Source: Mesotaenium endlicherianum (Eukaryota > Streptophyta > Zygnematophyceae > Zygnematales > Mesotaeniaceae). From it: a stretch of DNA of 64,000 bases. The stretch is taken from contig WELA01004268.1 in NCBI GenBank assembly GCA_009602735.1, positions 1,198,363 to 1,262,362 on the forward strand, written 5' to 3'. Positions within the stretch are counted from its first letter, which is position 1. Each line of letters starts with the position of its first letter. The notes under the pieces are model-generated. The model saw only the letters and a list, made by a program, of their open reading frames with translations, searched no databases and was not told the origin of the DNA. Made by a program: the position numbers and the translations under genes. Of the stretch, positions 23,371-36,434 are shown in pieces.

Positions 23371-25250
23371 GTGCCCATCTTCCAGAAGCGCTATCGCTAC
23401 AGCCGCTTTGAGGACGACCTGATCAGCACGCAGACAGGCAAGCTAGAGGAGTGTCAGCTCATTCGTGAGTCTGCCTCCACCTACGCTGCGCCCACAGTCA
23501 TGCCAGCTAAGAAGGACGCCTCAGGCAACTGGTCTGAGAAGAGGATGTGCGGTGACTATCGTAAGCTTAACAAGGTCACTGAGCAGGACAGATACCCTCT
23601 GCCGACCCCTGACGAGATCTTTGACGACATCGGCGCTTGTACTTGGTTCTCGGTGCTGGATTTGAGGCAGGGCTTCAACCAGATGCCCATTGCGGAGGAG
23701 GACCAGCATCAGACGACTTTTTGGGAATCGCAGCGTCTCTACGAGTGGAGGGTTATGCCCTTTGGCTTGAAGAACGCTCCTGCCACCTTCCAGCGAGTCA
23801 TGGATAAGGAGCTGGCAGGGCTCTTCTTTGCCCGGTGCTACATTGATGACGTGCTCGTCTTTAATGAGACGTTTGAGGAGCACGTGGCGCATATCACTAC
23901 AGTCCTGGACCGCTTGGAGGCCGTTGGGCTCAAGTGTCATCCAGGCAAGTGCACCTTTGGGACCCGGGTGGAGTACCTCGGTCATTTGTCGCGGCCAAGG
24001 AGTTGGTCCCAGGCATTAGTGCGCGCGAGCGTGACCGCGTCCTCAAGCGTAGCCGGGACTTTGTCTTCATGGAGGGGCGCATATGGCGAGTGATGGCGGA
24101 CGGTTCTGTCCTGGTGGTCCCTGAGCTCGCTATACGCAACCAGCTGGTGCAATGTGTGCACAAGACGCTTGGACACTTTGGTGTTAAGCGCACTCTCAGC
24201 CTCCTCCAAGCTGAGGACTGGTGGCGCGGCATGACTAAGGTTGTCGCCGACGTCGTCAGCAGCTGCACACTTTGCAACCGAGTGCGCTCGAGCTTCACAG
24301 CCCGCACCGTCGCTCTCAGCCCTCTCCTTATTCAGGGGCTATTCTACAGGGGGTCGCTCGACTTGGCTGGGGAGCTGCCCGAGTCTCGCCGAGGCAACCT
24401 CTATGTCTTGGTGATGATCGAGCACATGTCCAAGTGGATCGAGCTTGTGCCGTTGCCCAGCAAGGCCAGTGAGGGGATTGCCCAGGCTTTCCTCGATCAC
24501 GTTCTTAGCCGCTTTGGCGGCTGCGCTGAGGTCCTCACCGACCAAGGCAAAGCGTTCCAAGGCAGCTTTCAAAAGTTGCTAGAGCGCTCGATGATCGACC
24601 ACCGCACCACCTCCCGCGACCATCCCCAGGCTGACGGCCTCGCAGAGCGCATGGTGCAGACCGTCAAGCTTGGGCTGCGGAAGTACTGCCTGGCCCACAA
24701 CAGCACCCACTGGGACGACGCCCTCCCATGGTTGGCTATGGGGTAGAGGTTCAGGAAGCAGGCCTCCTTGGCCTCACATTCTCCCTACTTCCTTCTCTAC
24801 GGCCGATAGCCAGTCCTGCCCGCAGCAGCCAGGACCGTGGCCGAAAAAGTTTTGGACTTGGAGAGTCCCGAGACGTGGAGCGCTCTTATCAGGCAGCGTG
24901 CACAGCTCTTTCAGCGCCTGGTGCCCATGGCCATGGACAACCTCAGCATTGCCCAGCACCGCGACACACTGAGGTATGCCATGACTCGTGGAGGAGCCTA
25001 TTGGCCGCGAGTGTTGTAGTTCTCCGCAGGTGACTTCGTGTACCTGCGACGCCAGACGAAGAACACCCTCGACACCAGCAGCTCGGCCGTCATCCTACGC
25101 GTCAGGCGTGTCTTGGCGTCAGGAGTTTTGGAGTTGGAAGGCGCAGATGGCCGTCTTCACAAGGACCACACAAAGAATTGTGGACCATGCCACCTTCCTA
25201 ACCTTGACATGCAGGTTCGTCCCCGCGACGCGAGGCCGCCCAAGGACTGG
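23371..25250 (+). mobile_element. Reverse transcriptase and integrase region of element C
   Basis: Reverse transcriptase: CGDYRKLNKVTEQDRYPLP, RQGFNQMPIAEEDQHQTTF, MPFGLKNAPATFQRVM and the catalytic YIDDV at 23839-23853. Integrase follows from about 24000: zinc-binding HKTLGHFGVKRT and SCTLCN, then the core with LDLAGELP, EVLTDQGKAF and DHPQADGLAERM. The order protease-RT-integrase is that of Ty3/gypsy. Part of a fossil element. Confidence 0.8.
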
Positions 25251-25312
25251 GCGTGCCAGATCTGCCACAGCCCCGGCCAGTCTTGCTGGCCAGTCCTGCT
25301 GCTGGCGCAGGG

Positions 25313-26110
25313 CCGTCACGAGCGCGTCCGTTCTCGGCGTCGCGCTTCTTCTGCAGGCATACGATCTGCAGGTGGCCGGCCTTGCCACAGTAGGTACAGT
25401 CACCGGGCTTGCCATTCTGCGCAATAGTGCAGTTCTGGCGAGAGTGGCCCGTCTTCTTGCAGGTCCAACAGGGGTCGCTCGTCGTGGCGGCCATGGAAAT
25501 GCGGCCACGCGGAGCCCCGCGCGGCTGGGTCTGCTGGGACAGCTGAGAGTGCTGGGGCTGCTGCTGCTGCTGGGGCTGGCAAGCCGGAGTTGGGCGCATC
25601 GTCGTGGATGGCAGCACCGAAGACTCCTAGTTCTACCTAGATAGCGCCTCAAAGGTTAATATGAAACTTGAAAAAGCTTCCTCTAGAAGTGGGTGATGCA
25701 GTCACCAAGTTATAGCCTCAATGATGCACTTATACTATGGATATGCAAGACTTATGTAGTCAAAAGGGCTCGCGGATTTGTGCGCACAAAGCTAGGGGTC
25801 CTTGGGGTCACGAATAGTCAACATTGTCACCTTCGGGTGCATTGAGTCACAAGTTGGCCATTTGGTGTGATTTCGCTAGGTGCCGAAAGGAGTGCGGACT
25901 AGATCGCGTCTATCTCGCTCGATAATTAACCAAATGACGCGAAACCGGTGCCATTCGGAAGATGCTTCGACGCGCTCCACTTTGGTGACTCGGAGATATA
26001 GAGAAGGTCAACATATGGATGCGTAAAGTCAATGCAAAGTTGGTCTTCCCAGGTTGATGGTTCACACACGTAGAAGTTAGTTTTGTACGTCAACCTCGAC
26101 TTAATAAATT
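25313..26110 (-). repeat. Right terminal arm of element C, inverted copy of its left end
   Basis: Reverse complement of 15672-16490, including both zinc knuckles (25198-25617 reads the same Gln-rich lead and CCHC motifs on the minus strand). It follows directly on the integrase C-terminal sequence and ends at 26110, where element E resumes. Confidence 0.9.
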
Positions 26111-29100
26111 ATGACACTGGTGAAAGAGAGGCGAATCCCTGTGCAGAAGCATTATGAGCCTAAGGAGGCAATTTTGGCGAATGGGCGGAGACTCAAGTGT
26201 GGTGCACCTACGCAAAATATTCACGTGGAAGTAGCGAAGCACCAGAGTACTGAAGTTATGGAGCAGGCAGAGTTAGGTCACCATGAGGTGATATTGGGCC
26301 GACCATGGCTAAGAAAAGCCAACCCTCAAGTGCACTGGAGCACAAGACAAGTCAAAATCCAAGGGCGTGATGGTCGAATGGAGACAGCGAAACAGGTGGA
26401 GGTAGATACGACCACAAGTAACTGTCTTCTGTCGAGCCTGCAAGTTAAGAAGCTATGCAGGGCGAATCAGGTGAAGGAGATGTACCTTGTTTCGGTGGCC
26501 CTGGCCAGGTCATCAAGTGGAGCAAGCGTGAATCCTAACAGCCTGGGCGAATGTACATCGCGAGAGGAGCAAGTAGTGGTGTCTGATCCTCTTGCTCAGA
26601 AGGAGCAGAGCCCAACTGCTTAAGAGAAGAAGCCTGCTGAGATGTATGCCCAAATTAAGGCGCTGTTGGAGGAGTTCAAGTGCGTGTTTCCTGAGGAGCT
26701 ACCTGCAGGATTACTTCTACAGAGAGCGATGGAGCACAAGATTGAGTTGGAACCAGGGAGCAAGCCACCAGTGAGACCCACCTATCGACAATCGTTTGCG
26801 GAGTTGGATGAGTTGAAGAAGCAGCTGACAGAGTTATTGGAGAAGGGATTCATCCAACCCAGCGAGTCTCCATTTGCAGCGCCAGTCTTATTTGTGAAGA
26901 AGAAGGATGGGACTATGAGGATGTGTGTCAATTACCGAGCACTCAACAAGGTCACTATCAAGAACAGGTACCCACTTCCACGAGTGGACGAGTTGATTGA
27001 CAGGCTTGTCGGGGCGAATTATTTCTCGAAGAACGATTTGAGGAGTGGCTATCACCAGGTACGAGTTGCGGAAGGAGACGTTCAGAAGACTGCTTTCAGG
27101 ACTCGCTATGGTTTTGTTGAGTTCACAGTCATGCCTTTTGGATTGACCAATGCACCTGCTACATTTATGGGTCTCCTGACTAGTATCTTCAGACCCTACT
27201 TGGACCAGTTTGTGGTGGTATTTTTGGACGACATCTTGATCTCTTCGAAGACCTTGGAGGAGCATGTGGAGCATCTGAGGAAGGTGTTGGAGGTCTTGAG
27301 AGATCAAAATCTGTATGGGAAGATGAGCAAGTGCGACTTCTGTCTCAATGAAGTCAAATTTTTTGGACAAATAGTGGGAGCTGAAGGAGTCAAGGTGGAG
27401 CAGAAGAAGGTGCAAGCAGTCAGAGATTGGCCGGTACCTGCTGATATTCATCAACTCAGGAGTTTCCTCGGCATGGCGAATTATTATTGACGTCTTATTG
27501 AAGGATTTGCCAAGGTATGTGCACCGCTGACGGACATGTTGAAGAAGCAGGCGAAGTGGCTATGGGGTGACAAGGAGCAGCAAGCATTTGAGAAGATAAA
27601 GAAGCTGTTGACACAGGCACCTGTGTTGGCAATTGCAAGTCCAGAGCTTCCTTTCACCATCATCACGGATGCAACAAATTTTGCAGTGGGAGCCATTCTT
27701 CTTCAAGACCAGGGCAAAGGATTGCAGCCTGTGGCATATGAGAGCAGGAAGTTGAGTCCTGCTGAGCAAAACTATGCAGCACACGAGCGGGAGATGTTGG
27801 CTATTCTCCAGGCTTTGGGATTTGGCGATGTTATGTGGACGGCCGGAACGTGCTCATCAAGACCGACCACAAGAGCTTGGAGAAGTTTATGACGCAACCA
27901 ACGTTGACACCAAGACAGGCAAGGTGGATGGAGTTTCTGCAACAGTTCGACCACAAGATTGAGTATTTACCTGGGAAGATCAACCTTGCAGTTGTTTTAT
28001 CCAGAAGGTGTGACCTTGCAGCTGTCTCGGTCATCAAGGAGAGTATGGACTTCAAGGAGAAGCTTCGGAGAGGTTATGAGGAGGACCTACAGTTTGCCGA
28101 TGGTGGAGCAGCTGAGTCCAACTCGAGTATGCAGAAGAAGGACGGCATATGGTTTATGGTGATTCCAAGATAGTGGTGGTACCTGACATCAAAGAGCTAC
28201 GAGACTTACTACTTGCGGAGCATTATAATTGCTTATATGATGGACACTTTGGAAGCGAGAAGACGGCAAGCGTGCTGAAGCGGGAGTACTATTGGAGAAA
28301 TATGGACAAGGACATCGAGGAGTGAATCAGGAGTTGCGATGCGTGCCAGTGAAACAAGACACCAAATCAAAAGAAGGGAGGTACATTACAGCCCCTGCCT
28401 ATTCCAGAGTATCCTTGGGAGCAGATTGCCATGGACTTCATCACATCGTTACCAATCAGTGGTCAAGGGCACGATGCAGTATGGGTAGTGTCTGACAGAC
28501 TCAGCAAGATGGCTCACTTCATTCCCATGAAGGAAACTTCTAAATTGCTAACTGCTATATTCAATCCAGCTGTGATTAATTATTCTGCTCATGATAACAA
28601 GCTGCTGGCAATCATTCATGTTCTCAACCAATGTAGAGCATACTTACATAGTAAAGCTTATAAGGTAATTACAGATCATTTAGCTCTGACTCACTTTCGG
28701 AAGAAGTCCAAGCTATCGAGGAGGGAGAACCGCTGGAGCCAAATGCTGGAGCAGGTCCAAGTCCAGATTAACTACAAAACAGGGAAGTTGAATCCTGCTG
28801 ATGCACTCTTTAGAAGATCGGACTTGCAAGAAAGGAACTTTATTCAGGATGCTGTAGATAAAGTCCTTTGTGCACTCAGTTCATTAAAAGTCAAAAAGTC
28901 CTTTCTTGACCAACTTAGGAAAGCCTACCTGTCTGACCCAACATTTGAGCCCAGCCCCACTGATGGTGTGTGTCCTGCTACTGCACTCGGTTATAGGCTG
29001 AAAGGAGGGGTCTGGGTAAGTGAAATCACTTCAGGAAGGCTGAAGTTGGTGATTCTTGATAACTTGGAATTCGAGTCTTTATTACTGAGTCAGGCTCATG

Positions 29101-30369
29101 TCAAATTATTGGGTGGACATTTGAAGCAGGCCAAGAATGTTGGCAAAGTGGCAAAGCATTCGTTGGAAAGAGTTGCCTAGGGAGGTCTTGAAATGTGTAA
29201 AGTCATGTGATCAGTGTCTGAAAAATAAGTCAAGACACACACGACCCAGAGGTCTATTGCAACCACTACCCATCCCAGCTGGACGATGGAAAACAATATC
29301 CATGGACTGGGCGGTAACACTACCAATAACTGCACAATGGTTATTTCTATCCCCACCACAGTCAAGGTAATTGCACTCAAAATTGCGTGACAGTTCTACA
29401 ACCATATAGTATGCCAACATGGACTACCCTCCAATATCATCTCAAACAGAGACTCAAAATTCACCTCTAAGTTCTGGAGAGCTTTAAAAGAATTAATGGG
29501 AGTCAAAGTGTTGCTCAGCACAGCCAACCACCCTCAAATTGATGGGCAGCTTGTGAGAACTAACCAAGTTCTGCAAGAAGTGCTGAGAGCCTATATTAAC
29601 AAAAAGCAAGATATTTGGGAAGACCTGTTGCCTCAAATTCAATTTGCGGTCAACAGTGCGGTGCATGCGTCAACGGGCAAGACTCCTTTTGAACTCAGTC
29701 TGGGTAGAGTCCCCAAGTCTCGTTTAGATGTGCTCGGGGAGTCTTTGACTCATCTTGAGGGGATTGACAACTCGGTGTCTCTCCAGCTAATTTAAGAGTT
29801 TGTTGACACCCTGTCAAAAGTCCAACAGAACCTGCACAAAGCCCAAGAAAATCAATGAAGATATGCTAATCAACACCGTCAAAAGCTGACAGTTTCTAAG
29901 GGCGATCTGGTCAAATTATATTCTCAACACGTGTACCTGCCTGGTGTGGTCAAGAAAAAGCTTGGTCCGGTTTGGGTCGGGCCATACTCAGTGGTGCGCC
30001 GTGTCGGCCAGAATGCTTACAACTTTAACATGTCAGCGGAATACAAGGATCACGCAGCCTTTAATATCTCTTTCTTAGAACCATATATCAAGGGTGACAC
30101 ACTGTTCACAGGTCGATTACCTGTCCAACCGGGACCGGTCCCCGCTGTCTGGGTTGGTGACCCTGAGGAATATGAGGTGGATGAGATTTTAGAAGCTCGC
30201 TCTGTCTGTCGATCATCTAAACATGTCATGAAGTATCTGGTCAGATGGAAGGGTTACGATGCCTCTGGGGACACCTGGGAATTTAAGTACCATTTGACCA
30301 ATGCCTCAGTGGCGTTGAAACGCTCTTACCTTCGGAGGCTGGGACATCTTCCTAACTGTCATTTCTAGT

Positions 30370-30861
30370 GACATCCGTAATATATATCATATACCACGCT
30401 ACGTAAATATCTATTATACTTGATAACACAAAATACCGCGCTATGTACTTTTGTATTATACTTGACAATACAATGAATATAGTGAAATTAGTCGGTGGCT
30501 CCTTCAGGCCACTTCAAAGGTGTTTTCTTTCGGGTTAACGATCGTCGTAAACCGTAAACAATGACAATCATTATCCAAAATAATGAAATTCCGAATGTTA
30601 TTCCTTTATAGTAATCAAGCTAATATTATGATTGATTATGTCGTACTATTGCGAAGTAATCGAGTTACTTTGCGTTGATTTTTGCAATAGCATCTTGGTC
30701 GTTTCGCCAGTCGACCAGGAATTAGTTGGCACACGCTTGTGTTCATTAATTCATTAAAAGATGCAATCATTTAATAATTAATTCATCGATAATTAGTATA
30801 AGCTTTTTTAGGTGATCAGAAAAACGTCCCCAAATACGCCTAAAAAGCTCAGATCGTTACA
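30370..30861 (+). repeat. LTR-like repeat D, copy 2
   Basis: Follows the chromodomain of B. Its last 360 bp match 10940-11309, including the identical terminal AAGCTCAGATCGTTACA. The first 130 bp do not obviously match copy 1. Inserted near the 3' end of B. Confidence 0.6.
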
Positions 30862-31026
30862 GTATAGATACCATTTTTTCCCCTGTTTTAGGGACCATAT
30901 TCTTTATTTTTCTCACATAGCGTAGAAAGATCCGTCTACAACCGGAGGCGGAGGTGGGCGTGAATCCAATTTTTGGGGCGTTTTTCAAAATTAGTTTTTA
31001 TTTTTGGCCAAATCGGTTTCAGAGTG

Positions 31027-31440
31027 GAGATGGCTGTGGATTTGGTTAGCCGAGATCCTACCGACGGGGTTAACTCCCGAGTAAGCGGTGCCATCGCACT
31101 TGCCGTTGAGCAGTAAACTCATTCCATGTACATAGGATAGGTTATGTTCTTGAGTTTGGCAATCGGAATTGCGGCCAACTCTTTGTACCGCTTACTGAGC
31201 AAACGTCTGATCGAAGGCGGTGAAGCCGTTACATGAACAGCTTCTAACCTTGCTCATATATGAGTTAACTGATTGCATGAATGATGTTAGTTTACTTGCA
31301 TTTGACTTACGAGTATTACAATGCTTGTTGTGGAGTCTTTCGCTGATTATTAAGTTAACCAGAATACACCATAAAGATTACTTGCTGATATAAAGAACTT
31401 TGGTAAATTTTTGATTGCCTACTGGTACGTCAATTCTTTT
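31027..31440 (+). repeat. 3' LTR fragment of the A/B chromovirus family
   Basis: Matches the second half of the LTR 6541-7259, for example GTTAGCCGAGATCCTACCG, GCCATCGCACTTGCCGTTGA and ATTACAATGCTTGTTGTGGA. Marks the right limit of the nested retroelement block. Confidence 0.75.
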
Positions 31441-34400
31441 CATGCCAAGAGCACATAGAATGGTGAGTGCTGTGTTAGTTTCCAAGTCCTCAGAAGTCTC
31501 AATTGTCGAATTGCTGATAGCAAGAGCAAGATTAAGCAGTAAAGCCCTCAGTGGAGAATTGAGTGAGCCCAGCCAACAATGGAAATTGTTAGGCGCGGTG
31601 CTGAACAAAGAGCTCAAGCTAGGCCTGCGTAGATGCTATAATTTCAGAGTTTTGTAAGCTGTGACTTTGTGAAAGTTAAGCGAAAGCCCTAGTGGGCGAT
31701 TCCCTCTGAAACTTGGTGTTGTTGTGCTGATCTGCTTCGACGTGATTTTTGCAAACTAGGATTTGGTCACTTGTGCAACTCTCAACTTGAGCGAAAGCCT
31801 ATGTAGAAGTACGACGCTTTGTCCTACTTGTAAGGAAAGATGAAGGATAGAAAAGTTTTTGCAAAAAATTCTAAGTCCAGGAGTAGGAGCTAAGGAGGAT
31901 CAACTCACTATGGAAACACTAAGCGCTGACCCTCTCTCTAAATGATGTAAGTGCAGGAAGACCAGAAATGAGTCAACCACAGTCAGCCTGCCACCGACAC
32001 ACGTGCAGTGGGCGAACGACCAGGTTGATTTCCTACGTGCACAGATGCACTGAACAATCAATTATGAACAACCCGCATGGAGAAGGACCACCGACACATC
32101 AACCAGGTCAACGACACACGCGCTGGAAAGTCACACACGTGTCCAGGTTCTGACGCCATTAGGCACGACATTAGTTCGTTGATAAACTCCAACTTTTCAA
32201 ATTCACCTTAAGGAGGTGGATTGAAACTTCTGGAAGCCGTTCCACCTCAATCCACGACAAGGACCTCCGTTTTTTTGTGTAAAATTATCATTCGCGCGTG
32301 ATCACATAAGGGAAATTGACCAAAGCTCTTCAAAAAGTATCATCGTCATTCACTATAAACCAATAATATTTTTTCGATAACACCCCAGGTTTTAATAGTT
32401 AATGGCGATTCGATCGACAATGTTTTTAAGACCCGCAATTGCCGTTGTTGAAAATTGTTGTTGTGACCACTATAAACATGCCCTAAGCGAAATGTATCGA
32501 GGTCGCAATGACTATGAAAATTGGACTAAATGGTCTCATATGGCAATATTAAATGGTGTTGCGCCTAGTAGATCAAAACAACCCCTCATGCACACCTCGT
32601 TCACCATCCATCAACTAGTAAGTAGTCAATACAAAGTCTTTCCCTAAATCCCTTGTTTTTCACGTATAAGGATGCTCTTTCATCACTCTATTTTGAACCA
32701 CATGAAACACTGTTCATGATATTCACGACAAACTACACTGTGAGACTGCGCAAGAGGTGAAAAAACTCAAATCAGTCAACGCGAGATTGTTTGGGAAGTG
32801 ATTTCATGTCAACTTGGATAGGTTTCAAAGTGGATCCACTGTGACTTTCTTTTAGCCAATTCCTAAATAAAACCCATTGCCCAGAGTTACATTGCGATGA
32901 ATTTTCCATTTGTGTGTAATTAACGGTCGACCAAATTGCAAAAGTGCAATTGCAAACGTTGCAAGAATTACGAAAAGTCTCAACCAACAGGCAATTGTTA
33001 TGGGTCGAAAACTTGTCGACAGGCTCTGAGAATCCCATTTCTTGACCATGCGTTTTACGTGTAAAGATTCTCGTACATGGTAATTGAGTTTGCCACATAA
33101 AATCTTATGCATACGTTATTTTTCATGTAAAATGATTTTATGTAATTCCACTAGGTTATCAGCAGAAACTTGTTTCTAAGATTTTGCATTGAAATCTTTT
33201 GCACCCACTTCGATGGGTTTAGGTTAAAGCACTAGCTCAAAAATATAAATCATCAAAAAAGTCCATATATACAAAACAATATATAGTCGGAGAGTAAGAT
33301 ATTTAAGCTTTCTTGATTGATACTTTTGGAATTGTGCAAGTCACAAAACAATTAAAGTTTATTAAGTTAACAAATGATAAATGTGAATTCATGTTGATCA
33401 AGGTGGTATTCAAAGTGGATCCACTTTAAATTTTCAAGGCCAAATTCCGAATAAAATTGTTGTCACAAATCACATTGTAATGATTTTCTTTTTTTGTGCA
33501 CGTTAACCGCCGGCCGAACGATTTTATAACCAATTGCAAGCTTTTCAAAATGGAAAAAGACGAGTTGAATTTTGTCAATGAAAGTCGTCGAAGGGCCTCA
33601 ACGGTTGACGAGTGCAAAATCTGACTTTTCTTACCTTCTGTCTACAATGAGAAAGTAAACCACATATATATTTAAAATGTGGAATTAAACGCATGTATTT
33701 TGTACGAACAATATGGATATCGTTTCGCATAGACAGTACTAACATCACCTTTACCATCACGAAGTAAAGTTCCATTGCTATCGACGAGTTATGATTTACG
33801 TCGAGGATATTTGTGCTAATTGTCATACTTTATACAATTTTGAAGGTGTCCTTACATTCTTCAAGGGATCAATAACAAGACAAGAAAATCTTTAAACAGA
33901 TACAAACATTTGTCACCAAGGTGACAATACATAGCGACGACATTTAATGCCATATTTTACGTGTACATTTTTCTTCGCTAGTTGAAACAGGCTCAAAGAT
34001 GAGGTGGTTAGCAGTCACATCGCGTTACGTCAACACATTGTTTTGTTCTTGTGATATGCTGACTTTTTTCTTTGTCGAAGTCACGACCGTCTCAAGGTTT
34101 TTTTGAGGACTTTTAAATCTTGTAAGTTAAATCCCAAAAATAACATGTCAGTTAAGAATGCGTTGTTCACTCAAGAAGCACGCATGTACACTAATTTTTT
34201 ATGTATGAATATTTTTACTTCTAAAGTGCAAATCAACGTAAGTCCCACATAAGCTTCACGGAGAGTCAAGATCAACACAAATAAGTACTAATGTAGACTT
34301 GTATCCATGTTGACGTTCTAAAAACACTTGTGCAAACTTTGACAACTGCGATCACAATATGTGAACGATTTTAAGTGATTAGTCAGACGTTAAATCGCGC

Positions 34401-36060
34401 TAAAATGTGAATGAAGAGCGATGGTGACGCATGGCACAAAACCATACTTTTGAGAGTGGGGCCTCAAGAGAAGACCACAAAGCAAGTCAAAATGGCATCA
34501 GCATATTTTTGCTATGAGATTAAAATCTATGTATACAATCACGGGAGGGGGAAACTTCTATCAAGATTCGAGAAGAAATTATGCAAATTTTTGTAGGATG
34601 TTCAAGTTACATAAAGTATCAATGTTTGGATGGTAAAAGGTAATTAGTGACTTTAACGCTCTATAGTGCTATGAATTTGATAAGTGTCAAACTAGAAAGT
34701 TACGTAAAAAAATTAAAGTTTGGATTACTAAGGCACCTAGTTATGGAATACGTTTTTGTTGTGTACGTTCTACGCGGACGTACACATGTATTACGGCGAC
34801 CGTTGACGTATAACGAGCTAAATACGTGTGTCGACGCAAAAATCGACATATAAATTGATTACGCGTGTGTGAATGAAGAAAATCATGGAGTCTAACAAAC
34901 TGACCGAATGTAGCGATACGAATGAAAAGGTAACTCGAGGTACTTATATTGCGCGCCAATTGTACTTATACAATTCAAACCGACAGAGTCGCACCCGCGA
35001 CGTGTCGCACGCGCCGCATCCGGCCAGGCGGCGGATCGTTATACCGAACACATAGCGAAAACGCGTCCAGTCATTGCCGATTTCGCGGGAAATGGCTGAC
35101 GAGGACACTTTAGACTTTTAATAATCAAAGCTGTTGAGATTTCTTATCACCCCACGACCACCAACGTGGATCAAGTTCACACTAACGCACCAAATCGACA
35201 AGCCAGAGCCCACCATTTTGGCCACCAATTTCTCCAAATGTACATTGAGCTGCTTCTGCTGCTACATTGAATCAGAAATTGTTGCTTGATAAATGAGCCT
35301 GAATTAATTTATTTACTAGGGGGTTCGGGAGTGGCCGGGGGCCATGTGCACAGAATGTAGTGAGCGGCGGGGCACTAGTGGTTGTCAATGTCGTTGGTGG
35401 CAAACGCGACGTTTCAATTTTGAAAACGAGTCTCAAATTTTACCGGTCCAGTGGGCGGACCCATACGTGCGCGACTGAATTTTGAGGTGAGACTTTTTCA
35501 ATAGGTATTAAAGCGAATGAAACGGAGCGAAGCGACCGGGCTCTATATACTTAATTTATTTATCCGCCTATTTTACGTATTTTGCTAATACGGCAAAAAA
35601 CGCAATGTTATACGTCGCCAAATCACCAATACATGAGTATTCCATAACTAGGCTTAGGCAAGTTATAATCAATTTAACCAAAGTTAAATGGTTTGCCTTA
35701 TCTTTCGCAAGTCCCCCCTCATATTTGCAACTATACGTCCATGTAGTTGACACGCTTATTGACATGGGGTTCTAAGTGGCTGCGATTAATGAAAACCCTT
35801 GAGTTAGTTTTCGCAAGTATCGCAAGTCGTCCGCAAAGGCTACAGTTTCTTTGATTTTCTTCGCAACCCGTTGGGCCAAAATAGCTTGAAAAAACCAAAA
35901 AGTTTGTATACATGGTGCAATCGAAGAAGTGTCGAAATAAATTCCCAAATATCGGAGGGAGCTATCAGCCCATGCTCATTTACATTCACCAAGTCGCCCT
36001 ACATATCAACTAAAGAGTGTAAACCATTTGACCATTTTGGTCTGCGTCTATCCCGTCAAA
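31441..36060. other. AT-rich gene desert with two diverged repeat copies
   Basis: No gene, tRNA or recognisable transposon domain found on either strand. Two related stretches about 585 bp apart, near 32803-33020 and 33389-33600, share TTCAAAGTGGATCCACT and the order of several weaker words (ATTCC-AATAAAA, TTGCAA). A GC-richer island with GGGGGTTCGGGAGTGGCCGG lies at 35320-35360. Probably decayed transposon sequence. Confidence 0.4.
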
Positions 36061-36434
36061 CGCCCGTTCTGACGTCAGCTGTTGCTCTGTAGTGGGCTCT
36101 GTAGTGGGCTCGAGAGGTACGTTCTCGGCCAGTTCTCGGCGATTCAAGACGCCATGAAGAGGCGACATGGTTATTATGAAGCCTACACTAGGATGCTTGC
36201 TGTCGAACAGCTGTGCTTGGACCTGGTTTCGACGGTAGAAGACTGTTCTGCCGTCAGATTGTCCATGCGCGTAAAGTCGGATAGGGAGTCGCGATCCTTT
36301 GAGTCGCGTGGGGAGGCTTCTTCTGTGTTTTGTAACTAAGAGACAGGCTGCGGATTAAGACAGCTTAACATTCGACTAAACAAGAGGAGATACTTGGTCT
36401 TGTAACTAAGAACTTGTCGAGCTGGTGTCACTCT

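Larger units (their letters stand above)
15412..26110 (+). mobile_element. Ty3/gypsy element C carrying a DNA methyltransferase
   Basis: GC-rich, about 10.7 kb, contrasting sharply with the AT-rich elements around it. Parts in order: terminal hairpin 15412-15670, LTR-like arm 15672-16160, zinc-knuckle gag region from 16165, aspartic protease near 19459, methyltransferase 21800-22900, reverse transcriptase 23371-23990, integrase 24000-25250, then an inverted copy of the 5' end (25313-26110). A relative lies on the minus strand at 61.4-63.0 kb. The copy looks broken in a few places. The two inverted arms differ by only about 1-2 percent by eye, so the end structure is young. Retroelements of charophytes with a captured cytosine methyltransferase have been reported. 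Confidence 0.8.
14770..28548 (+). mobile_element. Ty3/gypsy fossil E, nested in B and split by element C
   Basis: Left part 14770-15411 looks like an LTR: it starts TGTAAGG and has a TATA-like TTATAAATAG near 15272 followed by pyrimidine-rich sequence. The right part 26108-28548 holds a protease tail (HHEVILGRPWLRKANPQVHW), reverse transcriptase ([12 protein letters not shown], core FLDDI at 27221-27235), RNase H (ITDATNFAVGAILLQDQG) and the first part of integrase up to DRLSKMAHFIPMKE. It then joins directly to chromovirus B. Broken. Assigning the left LTR to the right-hand pol is inference from position only. Confidence 0.55.
12428..31440 (+). mobile_element. Chromovirus fossil B (Ty3/gypsy), split by nested elements
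   Basis: Same family as A. Parts: 5' LTR 12428-13141, gag from 13154 (opening MVRTRSQASNSREMEGED), protease-type region about 14100-14560 (FVDGGASHTFIHKD), the start of a pol region to about 14769, then after the nested block a RNase H-type remnant (28550-28830), integrase (29080-29800) and a C-terminal chromodomain (30170-30310, with EYEVDEILEAR and YLVRWKGYD). A 3' LTR fragment lies at 31027-31440. Element E with C inside it occupies 14770-28548, and a D-type LTR sits at about 30370-30861. Broken, with several interruptions, and old. Confidence 0.75.
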
